Shown here: in pieces, positions 7,266 to 14,521 of the stretch
Layout of the letters: every line of letters starts with the position of its first letter
Numbering within the stretch: position 1 is the stretch's first letter
Source: DATAAZ01 sp036259875
Lineage (GTDB): Bacteria > Actinomycetota > Thermoleophilia > Gaiellales > Gaiellaceae
Assembly: GCA_036259875.1 (NCBI GenBank)
Contig: DATAAZ010000015.1
Location: 1-39,162, forward strand
Length of the DNA: 39,162 nt
Direction: 5' to 3'
Notes under the pieces: model-generated
The model's database searches: none
What the model saw: the letters and a program-made list of their open reading frames with translations, nothing else
What the model was told of the DNA's origin: nothing
Position numbers and translations under genes: made by a program

Positions 7266-8765
7266 TTACGTCGTCGCCTTCGCCGGCGCGTGCTTGCGCG
7301 CACGCGCGTACTTCTTGATGAACGCCTCCGTCGCCTCGTACGCGGCGTCGTCGCGGAGCTGCCGGGGCGGCGACTTCATCAGGTAGGCACTCGGGCCCTC
7401 TAGCGCACCCGCGACCCCGTTCACCAGCGCGAGCTTCGCCATCCGGACCGCGTCGATCACGATTCCCGCCGAGTTGGGCGAGTCCCACACCTCCAGCTTG
7501 AGCTCGATGTTGAGCGGCGCGTTGCCGAACGACGAGCCCTCCATGCGGATGTAGGCCCACTTGCGATCGGTGAGCCAGGGCACGTGGTCCGACGGGCCGA
7601 CGTGCACGTTGTCGGCGCCCAGGTCGTAGTCGAGCATCGACGTGACGGCGTTCGTCTTCGAGATCTTCTTCGACTCGAGCCGCTCGCGCTCCAGCATGTT
7701 GCGGAAGTCGGAATTGCCGCCGACGTTGAGCTGCATCGTCCGGTCGAGGCGCACGCCGCGCTCGCGGAAGAGGCTCGTCAGGACGCGGTGCGTGATCGTC
7801 GCGCCGACCTGCGACTTGATGTCGTCGCCGATGATCGGGAGGCCACGCTGCTCGAACTGCTTGGCGAAGTAGCCGCCCTTGGCGATGAAGACGGGCATGC
7901 AGTTCACCATCGCGCAGCCGGCGTTCAGGACCTGCTCCGTATACCACTTCGTCGCTTCCTCGGAGCCGACCGGGAGGTAGTTGACGACGACGTCGGTGCC
8001 GGTCTCCCGCAGGATGCCGACCACGTCCTCCGTGTCGCCCGGCGCCTTCTCGACGATCTCGGACACGTACTTGCCGAGCCCGTCGTGCGTCATGCCGCGG
8101 CTCACCTTGACGCCCGTCTTCGGGACGTCGGCAAAGCGGTACGTGTCGTTCGGGTGGGCCCAGATCGCGTCCGCGAGATCCTTGCCGACCTTCTCCGTTG
8201 TCACGTCGAACGCGGCGGTGAACTCGATGTCGCCGACGTGGTAGCCGCCCAGGTCGACGTGCATGAGCCCCGGGACGAACTCGCCGGGATCCGCATCGCG
8301 GTAGAACTCGACGCCCTGTAGGAGCGAGTTGGCGCAGTTTCCGACGCCGATGATCGCGACCCGGACGGTGTCCTCGGAGCGCGGCTTTCCGTTCCTGCTT
8401 CCGGTCGTAGCGGCCATCTCTTCCTTTCCTCTCTCGGTGCCGGCGAGTCCCAGCCGCTCGCTCAGCGTCTCGACGATGAGCTCGTTCGTCGTACGCCGTC
8501 GCCCCGCGGCGCGGTCGCGCAAGCGCTCCTTGAGCGCGCGCGGCATTCGTAGGAGCACGTCCCGACCCGAAGGGCGAGGCGCGCCCCTGCGGCCGGTCGG
8601 CTCGAACGGAATCCCGAAGCGGGCGGCCAGGGTCTCGACGGCGACGTCGTTCAGGTTGCTGCCGCGGGCGGCGACCTCGTCGGCCAGGCGACGCTTCAGC
8701 TCCGCCGGCAATCGGACGAGCACGTCTGTGCGGTCGGCACCCACTGTCTGCCGAAGTGATAGCAC
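7266..8765 (-). CDS. ino1: Inositol-3-phosphate synthase with in-frame N-terminal double ribbon-helix-helix domain
   Basis: One uninterrupted 499-codon frame. Residues 117-499 are a full actinobacterial-type myo-inositol-1-phosphate synthase, which converts glucose 6-phosphate to inositol phosphate using NAD+: VAIIGVGNCANSLLQG NAD-binding loop, NYLPVGSEEATKWY, LNVGGNSDFRNM and GPSDHVPWL. Residues about 13-50 (TDVLVRLPAELKRRL...VETLAARFG) and 68-106 (RDVLLRMPRALKERL...VETLSERLG) are two ribbon-helix-helix DNA-binding units. An internal ATG at 8417 (residue 117) has AGGAAAGGAAGAG directly upstream, so a 383-residue enzyme without the RHH part may also be made. The N-terminal start is uncertain (GTG 8765 or GTG 8744). 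It is the last gene of a leftward operon with phosphatidylinositol-phosphate synthase, and a perfect palindrome overlaps its 5' end. Confidence 0.85.
   Translation of the reverse strand: MLSLRQTVGADRTDVLVRLPAELKRRLADEVAARGSNLNDVAVETLAARFGIPFEPTGRRGAPRPSGRDVLLRMPRALKERLRDRAAGRRRTTNELIVETLSERLGLAGTERGKEEMAATTGSRNGKPRSEDTVRVAIIGVGNCANSLLQGVEFYRDADPGEFVPGLMHVDLGGYHVGDIEFTAAFDVTTEKVGKDLADAIWAHPNDTYRFADVPKTGVKVSRGMTHDGLGKYVSEIVEKAPGDTEDVVGILRETGTDVVVNYLPVGSEEATKWYTEQVLNAGCAMVNCMPVFIAKGGYFAKQFEQRGLPIIGDDIKSQVGATITHRVLTSLFRERGVRLDRTMQLNVGGNSDFRNMLERERLESKKISKTNAVTSMLDYDLGADNVHVGPSDHVPWLTDRKWAYIRMEGSSFGNAPLNIELKLEVWDSPNSAGIVIDAVRMAKLALVNGVAGALEGPSAYLMKSPPRQLRDDAAYEATEAFIKKYARARKHAPAKATT
8415..8433 (-). 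promoter_or_regulatory. Internal ribosome-binding site and ATG for a short inositol synthase
   Basis: On the reverse strand AGGAAAGGAAGAG lies immediately before ATG 8417-8415, within the RHH-inositol synthase frame. The purine-rich stretch is a credible Shine-Dalgarno. Initiation here gives a 383-residue protein, close to the usual length of actinobacterial inositol synthases. Confidence 0.5.
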
Positions 8766-8778
8766 AAGATTGCTATCA
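8757..8778. promoter_or_regulatory. Perfect palindrome, candidate operator for the RHH-inositol synthase protein
   Basis: TGATAGCA (8757-8764), six-base spacer, TGCTATCA (8771-8778): perfect 8-bp arms. It contains the TGA stop of the upstream phosphatidyltransferase gene and touches the first possible start of the RHH-inositol synthase gene. Its AT content stands out from the GC-rich surroundings. RHH repressors typically bind short inverted repeats at their own promoters, so autoregulation is a natural inference. An RNA hairpin is the alternative. Confidence 0.55.
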
Positions 8779-9417
8779 GGTGCGGCTGCGAAGCTGGGAC
8801 CGGACCGCTAGGACGCGCTGGACGACGGTCACCCAGGCGGTCGCAGCGAGGAGCGCTATCGTCGCAGGCAGGACGAGCTCGTGCGCGGGCGCGAGGACGA
8901 GGCCTGACGTGATGACGACGACTCGCTCGGCACGGCTCCCGATGCCGACGTCACCGCGGAGCCCCAGCGCCTCGGCGCGGGCGCGCGTGTAGCTGACGAG
9001 GAAGGAGCCGGCGAGCGCGGCGAACGCGAGCGCGACGCCCCACTCCAGCTCCTCCCGCATGAGGACGAGCGCGATCGCCCCGAGCATGAACGCCTCCCCG
9101 ACGCGGTCGACTGTCGAGTCGATGAAGGCCCCGAACTGCGATCCGGCACCGCGGCTCCGGGCGAGCGCCCCGTCGAGAATGTCGAGGATCGAGCCGAACA
9201 CGAAGAGCCCCGCGCCGAGCCAGAAGAACCCCCAGCCCCGCTCTTCGAAGTACACGGCGACGGCGCCCGAGATCGAGAGGGCGACGCCTGCCGCGGTCAG
9301 GACGTCAGGGGTGAGCCGCGTCCGCTCGAGGCCGCGCATCGACGCGGCGGCGAGGCGGCGAACGCCGAATGTGTATGCGCCTTGGACGCGCTCGAGAGCC
9401 GACGGCCGCCCCTCCAC
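8776..9417 (-). CDS. CDP-alcohol phosphatidyltransferase, probable phosphatidylinositol-phosphate synthase
   Basis: A 213-residue membrane enzyme with the CDP-alcohol phosphatidyltransferase signature D-x2-DG-x2-AR-x8-G-x3-D-x3-D, seen as DILDGALARSRGAGSQFGAF followed by IDSTVDR, plus about five hydrophobic segments. The family joins an alcohol to CDP-diacylglycerol. The neighbour makes inositol 1-phosphate, and actinobacteria use that directly to form phosphatidylinositol phosphate, so this is probably phosphatidylinositol-phosphate synthase. The GTG at 9417 lies 14 bases after the stop of the PAP2 gene. The stop TGA sits in the palindrome before the inositol synthase gene. PgsA (phosphatidylglycerophosphate synthase) is the main alternative. 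Confidence 0.8.
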   Translation of the reverse strand: MEGRPSALERVQGAYTFGVRRLAAASMRGLERTRLTPDVLTAAGVALSISGAVAVYFEERGWGFFWLGAGLFVFGSILDILDGALARSRGAGSQFGAFIDSTVDRVGEAFMLGAIALVLMREELEWGVALAFAALAGSFLVSYTRARAEALGLRGDVGIGSRAERVVVITSGLVLAPAHELVLPATIALLAATAWVTVVQRVLAVRSQLRSRT

Positions 9418-9431
9418 GGCGAGCCGAGAGG

Positions 9432-10193
9432 CTACCAGCGAGGCGTGCGGAAGCCTGCGGGCGAGAGCTCGTCGTACCGGTTCTCCATCCACGCGAGGAG
9501 CGTCGCGGCCGCGGCGGCGACGCCGATGCCCGCGGCGATGTCGAGCCAGAAGTGGTTGCCCGTCGCCATGACGGAGAACCAGACCCAGCTCGGCCAGAGC
9601 GTCCAGAGGACCTTGAGCAACCGCGACCGCACGAGCGTCGCCATCGCGAAACCGACGATGAGCGCGTCGGCAGAGTGCAGGCTCGGCATCGCCGCGAAGG
9701 GGTTCGACGCGATCTCGACGAGCGCGCTCCCGTGGTTGAGGGACGACGAAGCCGCGAGCGTGTCGACGAAGCCCTCTTCCGGGAACATCCGCGGCGGCGC
9801 CGTCGGGAGCAGGACGTACCCGGCGAGGCCGATCACGTTCGTCGCGATGATCCAGTTGCGGACGCGTGTGAACGCGTCGGTCCGGAACAGGTAGATCCAG
9901 AGGAGCGCGAGCCCGACGACGACGAACTGGGACAGCCAGTAGGTCCAGTTCAGCGCGCCGACGAGGAAGCCGCCGCTCTCGAGCACGACGCGCTGCAGCT
10001 CGGGCTCGATGAGAGTGTGCAGCGTCCGCTGGATGTCGATGACCTTCTCGCCGTTTGCCAACGCCTCGGCCGGGCTTCGGTCGGCGACGCCGCGGGCAAT
10101 CTGGTACGCGCCGATGAACGCGAACCAGATCCCGAGCTGAGCGAGGAGATCGCTCCACCCCCGCGGCAAGAATGCGCCGGGCCGCCGGACCAT
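9432..10193 (-). CDS. PAP2_3 / Aur1-like inositol-phospholipid phosphatase or phosphotransferase
   Basis: A 253-residue polytopic membrane protein with PAP2 superfamily motifs AMPSLHSADALI and GNHFWLDIAAG, the latter two phosphatase motifs with their catalytic histidines. The arrangement resembles the PAP2_3 / Aur1-Ipc1 group, whose eukaryotic members transfer phosphoinositol between lipids. First gene of the operon, followed by phosphatidylinositol-phosphate synthase and inositol synthase. It could remove the phosphate from phosphatidylinositol phosphate or transfer phosphoinositol to another lipid; sequence cannot choose. The ATG start has TACAAT 6 bases upstream and no ribosome-binding site, pointing to a leaderless mRNA. 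Confidence 0.8.
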   Translation of the reverse strand: MVRRPGAFLPRGWSDLLAQLGIWFAFIGAYQIARGVADRSPAEALANGEKVIDIQRTLHTLIEPELQRVVLESGGFLVGALNWTYWLSQFVVVGLALLWIYLFRTDAFTRVRNWIIATNVIGLAGYVLLPTAPPRMFPEEGFVDTLAASSSLNHGSALVEIASNPFAAMPSLHSADALIVGFAMATLVRSRLLKVLWTLWPSWVWFSVMATGNHFWLDIAAGIGVAAAAATLLAWMENRYDELSPAGFRTPRW

Positions 10194-10199
10194 GCGGCA

Positions 10200-10205
10200 A
10201 TTGTA
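10200..10205 (-). promoter_or_regulatory. Putative leaderless promoter -10 for the inositol-lipid operon
   Basis: TACAAT on the reverse strand (one mismatch to TATAAT), 6 bases before the ATG at 10193. Three GCTAAC half-sites lie further upstream (10233-10277). Confidence 0.55.
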
Positions 10206-10231
10206 AAGGCGGGTCCTCGCCGGGAGGGTAC

Positions 10232-10277
10232 GGTTAGCCCGACATTAACGGGGCGCTAACGGCGGACGGGCGCTAAC
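10232..10277. repeat. Cluster of GCTAAC half-sites upstream of the inositol-lipid operon
   Basis: GGGCGCTAAC occurs at 10251-10260 and 10268-10277 (17 bases apart, about 1.5 helical turns), and the inverted form GTTAGC at 10233-10238. The block lies between moaA and the PAP2 gene, upstream of the putative -10, and includes the moaA stop. It looks like a transcription-factor binding region; the factor is unknown. Confidence 0.4.
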
Positions 10278-11262
10278 CGCCGATCTGGCTCATGCTCCGG
10301 CTCGCCCGAGCGAATCCGGGGTCGCTGACGCGGTGCTTCAGCTCCTTGTGGCGGACGGCCCAACGCACGAGGCCGGCGAGCTCCTCGTCGCTCGCGCCCT
10401 CGCGCAGCGGCGTCATGAGGTCCCACTCGCGGCGCGAGAAAAGGCACGTCCGCAGCTGCCCGTCCGCCGTGAGGCGGATACGGTCGCACGTCGAGCAGAA
10501 GGGCTCGGAGACCGGGCTTACGAAGCCGATCTCGCCCGCGCCGTCCGCGAAGCGGAAGCGCCGCGCCGTCGACGAGGGCTTGGCGGGGATCTCGACGAGC
10601 GGCCAGCGTTTCTCGACGAGCGCGCGCACCTCGGCGCCGGTCAGCACCTTGTCGCCCGCCCATGCCTCGTCGGCGTCGAGCGGCATGAACTCGAGGAAGC
10701 GGACGACGTAGGGCTTGCGGCGCGAGAGCTCGGCGAGCGCGGGGACCTCCTCCTCGGTGAAGCCCTTCATCGCGACGCAGTTCACCTTGATCGGGCGAAG
10801 CTCGCGGTAGCGCTCGGCCTCCTCGAGGCCGCGGAGCACCTGGTCGAGCGCATCGCGGCGCGTCAGCTCGGCGAAGCGGACGTGCGAGAGCGAGTCGAGG
10901 GAGACGTTGATCCGCCGCAACCCCGCGGCGACGAGCGGGCCGGCGAGCCGGTCGAGGAGAACGCCGTTCGTCGTCAGCGAGAGGTCCTCGACGCCGGGCG
11001 TCGTCGCGATCATCTCGACGAGAACGGGGAGGTCGCGGCGGACGAGCGGCTCGCCGCCGGTCAGCCTCACTTCTCGGACGCCCATTCGGGCGAGGACGCG
11101 CACGAGCCGCGCGATCTGCTCGAACGAGAGAATCTCGTCCTTGCGGAGCCACTCGAGGCCTTCGGCGGGCATGCAGTACGTGCAGCGGAAGTTGCACTTG
11201 TCCGTGACGGAGACCCGGACGCTTCGGATCTCGCGTCCCCACGAGTCGACGAGCGGCTCCAC
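10273..11262 (-). CDS. moaA: GTP 3',8-cyclase, molybdenum cofactor biosynthesis
   Basis: A 329-residue radical-SAM enzyme for the first step of molybdopterin synthesis. The N-terminal cluster motif is CNFRCTYCMP (C-x3-C-x2-C), followed by LTGGEPLVRRD. The C-terminal second cluster is FCSTCDRIRLTADGQLRTC, and the protein ends in a Gly-Gly as MoaA proteins do. A longer ATG start at 11286 exists. I prefer the GTG at 11262, giving an N-terminus MEPLVDSWGR typical of MoaA, because TACGCT lies exactly 6 bases upstream. No other molybdopterin gene is in the window. It is on the same strand as the inositol-lipid operon but separated by a regulatory-looking gap. Confidence 0.92.
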   Translation of the reverse strand: MEPLVDSWGREIRSVRVSVTDKCNFRCTYCMPAEGLEWLRKDEILSFEQIARLVRVLARMGVREVRLTGGEPLVRRDLPVLVEMIATTPGVEDLSLTTNGVLLDRLAGPLVAAGLRRINVSLDSLSHVRFAELTRRDALDQVLRGLEEAERYRELRPIKVNCVAMKGFTEEEVPALAELSRRKPYVVRFLEFMPLDADEAWAGDKVLTGAEVRALVEKRWPLVEIPAKPSSTARRFRFADGAGEIGFVSPVSEPFCSTCDRIRLTADGQLRTCLFSRREWDLMTPLREGASDEELAGLVRWAVRHKELKHRVSDPGFARASRSMSQIGG

Positions 11263-11268
11263 GGGGTA

Positions 11269-11274
11269 AGCGTA
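11269..11274 (-). promoter_or_regulatory. Putative leaderless promoter -10 for moaA
   Basis: TACGCT on the reverse strand, 6 bases before the GTG at 11262. It supports the shorter moaA start and overlaps the candidate -10 of the divergent transporter gene. Confidence 0.45.
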
Positions 11275-11278
11275 TCCG
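11273..11278 (+). promoter_or_regulatory. Possible -10 for the EamA transporter gene
   Basis: TATCCG, 6 bases before ATG 11285. It departs from TANNNT at the last base, so it is weaker than the others, but the spacing is identical. Confidence 0.3.
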
Positions 11279-11284
11279 GCCGCC

Positions 11285-12280
11285 ATGGTGCGACGGCGCC
11301 GTCGGAAGGAGCGGACGGCGCACGTCGTTGGAACCCGAGTGGGAGAGCACCTGCCACGCGGCACCTGGCCTGCGCTCGCGACCATCTACGTGGCGTGGGG
11401 CTCGACCTTCCTCGCGACCTCGGTCGCAGTCCGGACGCTTCCGCCCTTCCTCGCGATGTCGATGCGGCACGTGGTCGCGGGCGCGCTTCTCCTCGCGTGG
11501 GGTCTCCTGCGCGCGGACCGCGAGCCGATCGGGCGGCGCGAGCTCGGCGCCGCCGTCATCTTCGGCGGCGCGCTGTTCGTCGGCGGGCACGGCGCGCTCG
11601 CCTGGTCGCAGCAGCGAATCCCCTCGGGCGTCGCGGCGCTCGTCATCGGGTCGATCCCGCTCTGGGTCGCGCTTTTCGACCGCGTCGCCTTCGGCCGGAG
11701 GCTCTCGTGGCGTGCGGTCGTCGGGCTCGTCGTCGGCTTCGCCGGCGTTGCGCTTCTCGTCGATCCGCGCGGTGGCGGCGCGCTCGACGTCGCCGGCGTC
11801 CTCGTGTCGCTCGCCGCCGCGGCGTCGTGGGCGGCGGGCTCCCTCTACTCCCGCGGCGCGCCGCTCCCGTCGCGTCCGATCGTCGCCGCCGGCCTCGCCG
11901 GCCTCGCAGGCGGCCTCCTCCTCGCCGTCGTCGCCCTCGCGCGGGGCGAGCTCGCGGACGTCGACCCCGCGAGCGTCTCACGCGACTCGCTTCTCGGCGT
12001 CGCGTACCTGATCGTCGTCGGCTCCCTCGTCGGGTTCAGCTCGTACGTCTGGCTCCTGCGCGCAGCGCCGATCTCGCTCGTCGCGACGTACGCCTACGTG
12101 AACCCCGTGATCGCCGTGCTGCTCGGCTGGGCGCTCCTCGACGAGATCGTCGACGCGCGGGTTCTCCTCGCCGGCGGTGCGATCGTCGCCGCCGTGGCGC
12201 TGATCGTCAGCGCGCCCGCGCCCGAGCGCGAGACCGGCCGCGGCGTCCTGAGGCGACCCGCGCGCGAGCCGAGCTCCTAG
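11285..12280 (+). CDS. EamA/DMT-family transporter
   Basis: A protein of up to 331 residues with ten predicted membrane segments in two EamA repeats. Landmarks are YVAWGSTFLA in the first segment, WSQQRIPSGVAALVIGSIPL and, in the second repeat, WLLRAAPISLVATYAYVNPV, all typical of the RhaT/EamA drug/metabolite group. Substrate unknown. The start is uncertain. ATG 11285 has TATCCG 6 bases upstream and gives an Arg-rich N-terminus, while GTG 11339 would begin eight residues before the first membrane segment. It is divergent from moaA with only 22 bases between the preferred starts. It is not closely related to the other transporter at 729-1568. Confidence 0.85.
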   Translation: MVRRRRRKERTAHVVGTRVGEHLPRGTWPALATIYVAWGSTFLATSVAVRTLPPFLAMSMRHVVAGALLLAWGLLRADREPIGRRELGAAVIFGGALFVGGHGALAWSQQRIPSGVAALVIGSIPLWVALFDRVAFGRRLSWRAVVGLVVGFAGVALLVDPRGGGALDVAGVLVSLAAAASWAAGSLYSRGAPLPSRPIVAAGLAGLAGGLLLAVVALARGELADVDPASVSRDSLLGVAYLIVVGSLVGFSSYVWLLRAAPISLVATYAYVNPVIAVLLGWALLDEIVDARVLLAGGAIVAAVALIVSAPAPERETGRGVLRRPAREPSS

Positions 12281-12332
12281 AAGGGAGCCTCTGGGTGCCC
12301 CTGCGAGCGTGTCGACGGGTCCCCACGGATGC

Positions 12333-12347
12333 CCGGGCGAAACCCGG
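12333..12347. terminator. Hairpin between convergent EamA and lysyl-oxidase genes
   Basis: CCGGG-CGAAA-CCCGG, a 5-bp stem in the 116-base convergent gap. There is no U-tract on either strand. The rest of the gap shows nothing recognisable. Confidence 0.3.
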
Positions 12348-12396
12348 CGGTCCCGACGGTCGGCGCCGCCGAGTCGGCGCGATCACCGGTGCTCGC

Positions 12397-13194
12397 TCAG
12401 CAGGGTCCGTACGGGTACCACTCGACCCTGCGGCGCTCCAGCCAGATCCCGATCCGCCGCACGTTGTTCGCCTCGCTCACCTCGGCGAGCCGGTTCTCGG
12501 GGTCGGCGACAACGACGAGGCAGTAGAACCCGGCCCGAAGCGGCGTCACGTCGAGCGCCTGGCCCGGAACGCGCGGCCCGTAGTAGTCCGCCCAGCCGAC
12601 GGAGATTCCCCACGTCCCGCGCGGCGTGCAGCTTCGCGACCCGCCGTAGTAGCGCGCCCGCGGCGACCCGCGCAGCACGGGCGTCGTCCGGTTCGAGTCG
12701 ACGATGCAGAAGCTCACTTTGCCGCTCGTCGCGACGGTGTCGCCGAGCGACCCGTCCACGTTGTAGCCCAGGAGGCTGTACTGCGTGAAGCTCTCGACGT
12801 GCCAGTGGCCGTGCGCGCGATGGAAGACCATGCAGCCGGCCCGCCGTGACCAGGCGAAACGCTCCCGAGCCCGGGAGAAGGCGCCGTTTCCGTCCTGGTC
12901 GCGGTAGATCCGCTGGTAGGCGGTGCGGTCGTCGTGCAGGTCGCCGTTTCCGTTGCAGTCCTCGGCCCTCGGGCGAAGCTCGAGCGGGCCCGTGTGACCG
13001 TTCCGGACCGAGCTCCCGAAGCGGAGGAACCGGCGGCCGTCCGCCGCCCGCTCGACGCTCAGCGCAACCGGAGGCCGCGGCATGAGGTCCGGAAGGAGAT
13101 CGCCGCCCCGCGCATGGCCCGCGCTTGCCGGCGATGCGAGGAGGACGGACGCGACGAGGGCGAGCGCCGGGACGGCAACGTTGCGCAAGGGCAC
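12397..13194 (-). CDS. Secreted lysyl oxidase homologue
   Basis: A 265-residue protein with an N-terminal signal peptide (LALVASVLLASPASAG, cleavage near residue 26). The mature part matches the lysyl oxidase catalytic domain. HGHWH (His128, His130, His132) is the copper-binding HxHxH. GKVSFCIVDS supplies Lys159 and GWADYYG supplies Tyr205, the positions matching the human Lys320 and Tyr355 that form the lysine tyrosylquinone cofactor. VPGQALDVTPL, CLVVVADPENRLAE and SEANN follow the family C-terminus. RDQDGNGAF is an EF-hand-like loop. The enzyme should oxidise amines or protein lysines to aldehydes outside the cell. The GTG 13194 start has AAGGTAGGG just upstream; a TTG at 13188 is possible. 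Confidence 0.88.
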   Translation of the reverse strand: MPLRNVAVPALALVASVLLASPASAGHARGGDLLPDLMPRPPVALSVERAADGRRFLRFGSSVRNGHTGPLELRPRAEDCNGNGDLHDDRTAYQRIYRDQDGNGAFSRARERFAWSRRAGCMVFHRAHGHWHVESFTQYSLLGYNVDGSLGDTVATSGKVSFCIVDSNRTTPVLRGSPRARYYGGSRSCTPRGTWGISVGWADYYGPRVPGQALDVTPLRAGFYCLVVVADPENRLAEVSEANNVRRIGIWLERRRVEWYPYGPC

Positions 13195-13273
13195 GCACCC
13201 TACCTTCGTCGCTCCGCGCGTCCATCCCTCCATCACGTGTGCAGGACGTGGAGCCGTACGGCGCCGGCGGCGA

Positions 13274-14443
13274 TCACGCCGCCGTGTTCCGTGCCTCGAC
13301 CAGGTCGCGAACGCGGACCTGCTCGCTCAGCAGGCGGCGGAAGCGTTCCGGCTTTCCTCCTACGTACGAGCGACAGAGCTCTCGTCCGGCGGAGTAGTTC
13401 AAGACATACGTCCGCGACGTCGGCTCGGTGACGAAGCGGATCATGTGCGCAGCGAGCTGTGGGGTGATGAGCGCCCAGCGCTCGAGATACGCCTGCGCCT
13501 CCGCCTCGGTCGCGGCGCCGTCGTGCAGCATCAACGCCGCGTTGACGTCTGCCCACCCGCACGGCTCGCGGGCCCGCTCGACCGCGAGCGCATGACCGAG
13601 ATCGAAATCGACGCCGGCGTCGCGCGCGAGCGCGGCGAGCACGGGCCCGCCGTCGCTCTCGAGCAGCAGCTGCGCCGCAACCTCGGCGATCCCCTCCGAC
13701 ACGAGCGACTGCGGCGTCGGAACGAGCACCAGGGTCTCCTCCAACAGCCCGCGGCCGCGCACGAGCGCGTGCTCCTTGGCGCACCGTTCCGCGTGGTGGC
13801 CGGGATACGTCTCGTGGATCGTGAGGTGGAGAAGCTCGAGCGCCGACATCGGGAGGTCGACGTTGACGGCGATCCGACTGCGGAAGCGGCCCAGGTACTC
13901 GCAGAACGCGAGCCAAGGCTTGTCGTGGACGATCTCGAGGATGACGTCTTCGCCCGCCGGCAGCTCGACCACGGCACGCGTCCACGCGCGCGCCCCCTCG
14001 ACGACGGCCGCCACCGTTCCCTCGACCCGCTCGGGGGGGACGCGAATCGACTTTTCCCAGCGCTCGTAGCGCTCGGCCAGCGGCCCTTCGCCGGGGAGGA
14101 GCGTCTCGAGCCGCTCGTGCGCGGCCGCGAACACCGCCTCGTCCGTGTGGACCGGTCGCACGCCGTAGCAGCCCTCCACCTCGTCGGCGTACGGGACGGG
14201 CTCGCCGGCGAGCACGCCCGCGTACGTCCGCAGGCCGACGACCTGGTCACGGAGCCAGCCATCCTCGAGCTCGTCGAGCAGCGCGTCCGCGGCGGAGGCG
14301 AGCGTCCGCGGTTCGACGGGCGGCTCCGCCTCGACGGCCGCCGCGACGTCGGGCGGTCCGTAATAGGCGTCGACGATCCCTTCGACGTGGCGGCCGACCT
14401 GCAGCCCCAGCCGCAGGTAGCGCTCGACGGCGGATGCGGGCAC
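13274..14443 (-). CDS. DUF885-family putative zinc peptidase
   Basis: A 389-residue, mostly helical protein with the metal motif HLTIHETYPGHHAE (HExxxGHH), followed about 50 residues later by SEGIAEVAAQ with the downstream acidic ligand. This combination is typical of DUF885 proteins, which are distantly related to gluzincin carboxypeptidases. No signal peptide is seen, so it is probably cytoplasmic. Substrate unknown. The GTG at 14443 has TAGGCT 6 bases upstream. It is divergent from the decarboxylase gene, with 78 bases between starts. Confidence 0.8.
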   Translation of the reverse strand: MPASAVERYLRLGLQVGRHVEGIVDAYYGPPDVAAAVEAEPPVEPRTLASAADALLDELEDGWLRDQVVGLRTYAGVLAGEPVPYADEVEGCYGVRPVHTDEAVFAAAHERLETLLPGEGPLAERYERWEKSIRVPPERVEGTVAAVVEGARAWTRAVVELPAGEDVILEIVHDKPWLAFCEYLGRFRSRIAVNVDLPMSALELLHLTIHETYPGHHAERCAKEHALVRGRGLLEETLVLVPTPQSLVSEGIAEVAAQLLLESDGGPVLAALARDAGVDFDLGHALAVERAREPCGWADVNAALMLHDGAATEAEAQAYLERWALITPQLAAHMIRFVTEPTSRTYVLNYSAGRELCRSYVGGKPERFRRLLSEQVRVRDLVEARNTAA

Positions 14444-14449
14444 GCGGCG

Positions 14450-14455
14450 AGCCTA
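14450..14455 (-). promoter_or_regulatory. Putative leaderless promoter -10 for the DUF885 gene
   Basis: TAGGCT on the reverse strand, exactly 6 bases before the GTG at 14443. Confidence 0.45.
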
Positions 14456-14508
14456 CGGCGTTGCCGGCGCCACGTCTCCGGTCGTCGTGAGGGGCGGAGC
14501 CGAGCTTG

Positions 14509-14514
14509 TACGGT
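14509..14514 (+). promoter_or_regulatory. Putative leaderless promoter -10 for the decarboxylase gene
   Basis: TACGGT, 7 bases before the GTG at 14522; no ribosome-binding site is visible. Confidence 0.45.
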
Positions 14515-14521
14515 TGCGCGC

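Noticed and set aside
6236..7303. N-terminal extension of the GT-PHP frame up to 7303 on the reverse strand
   Set aside because: It runs antisense through the cyclase gene, is Arg/Pro-rich without domains, and the GT fold begins at about 6235.
13082..14521. Upstream extension of the decarboxylase frame
   Set aside because: It passes antisense through the DUF885 gene and the promoter region; the PLP family N-terminus and a -10 hexamer set the start at 14522.
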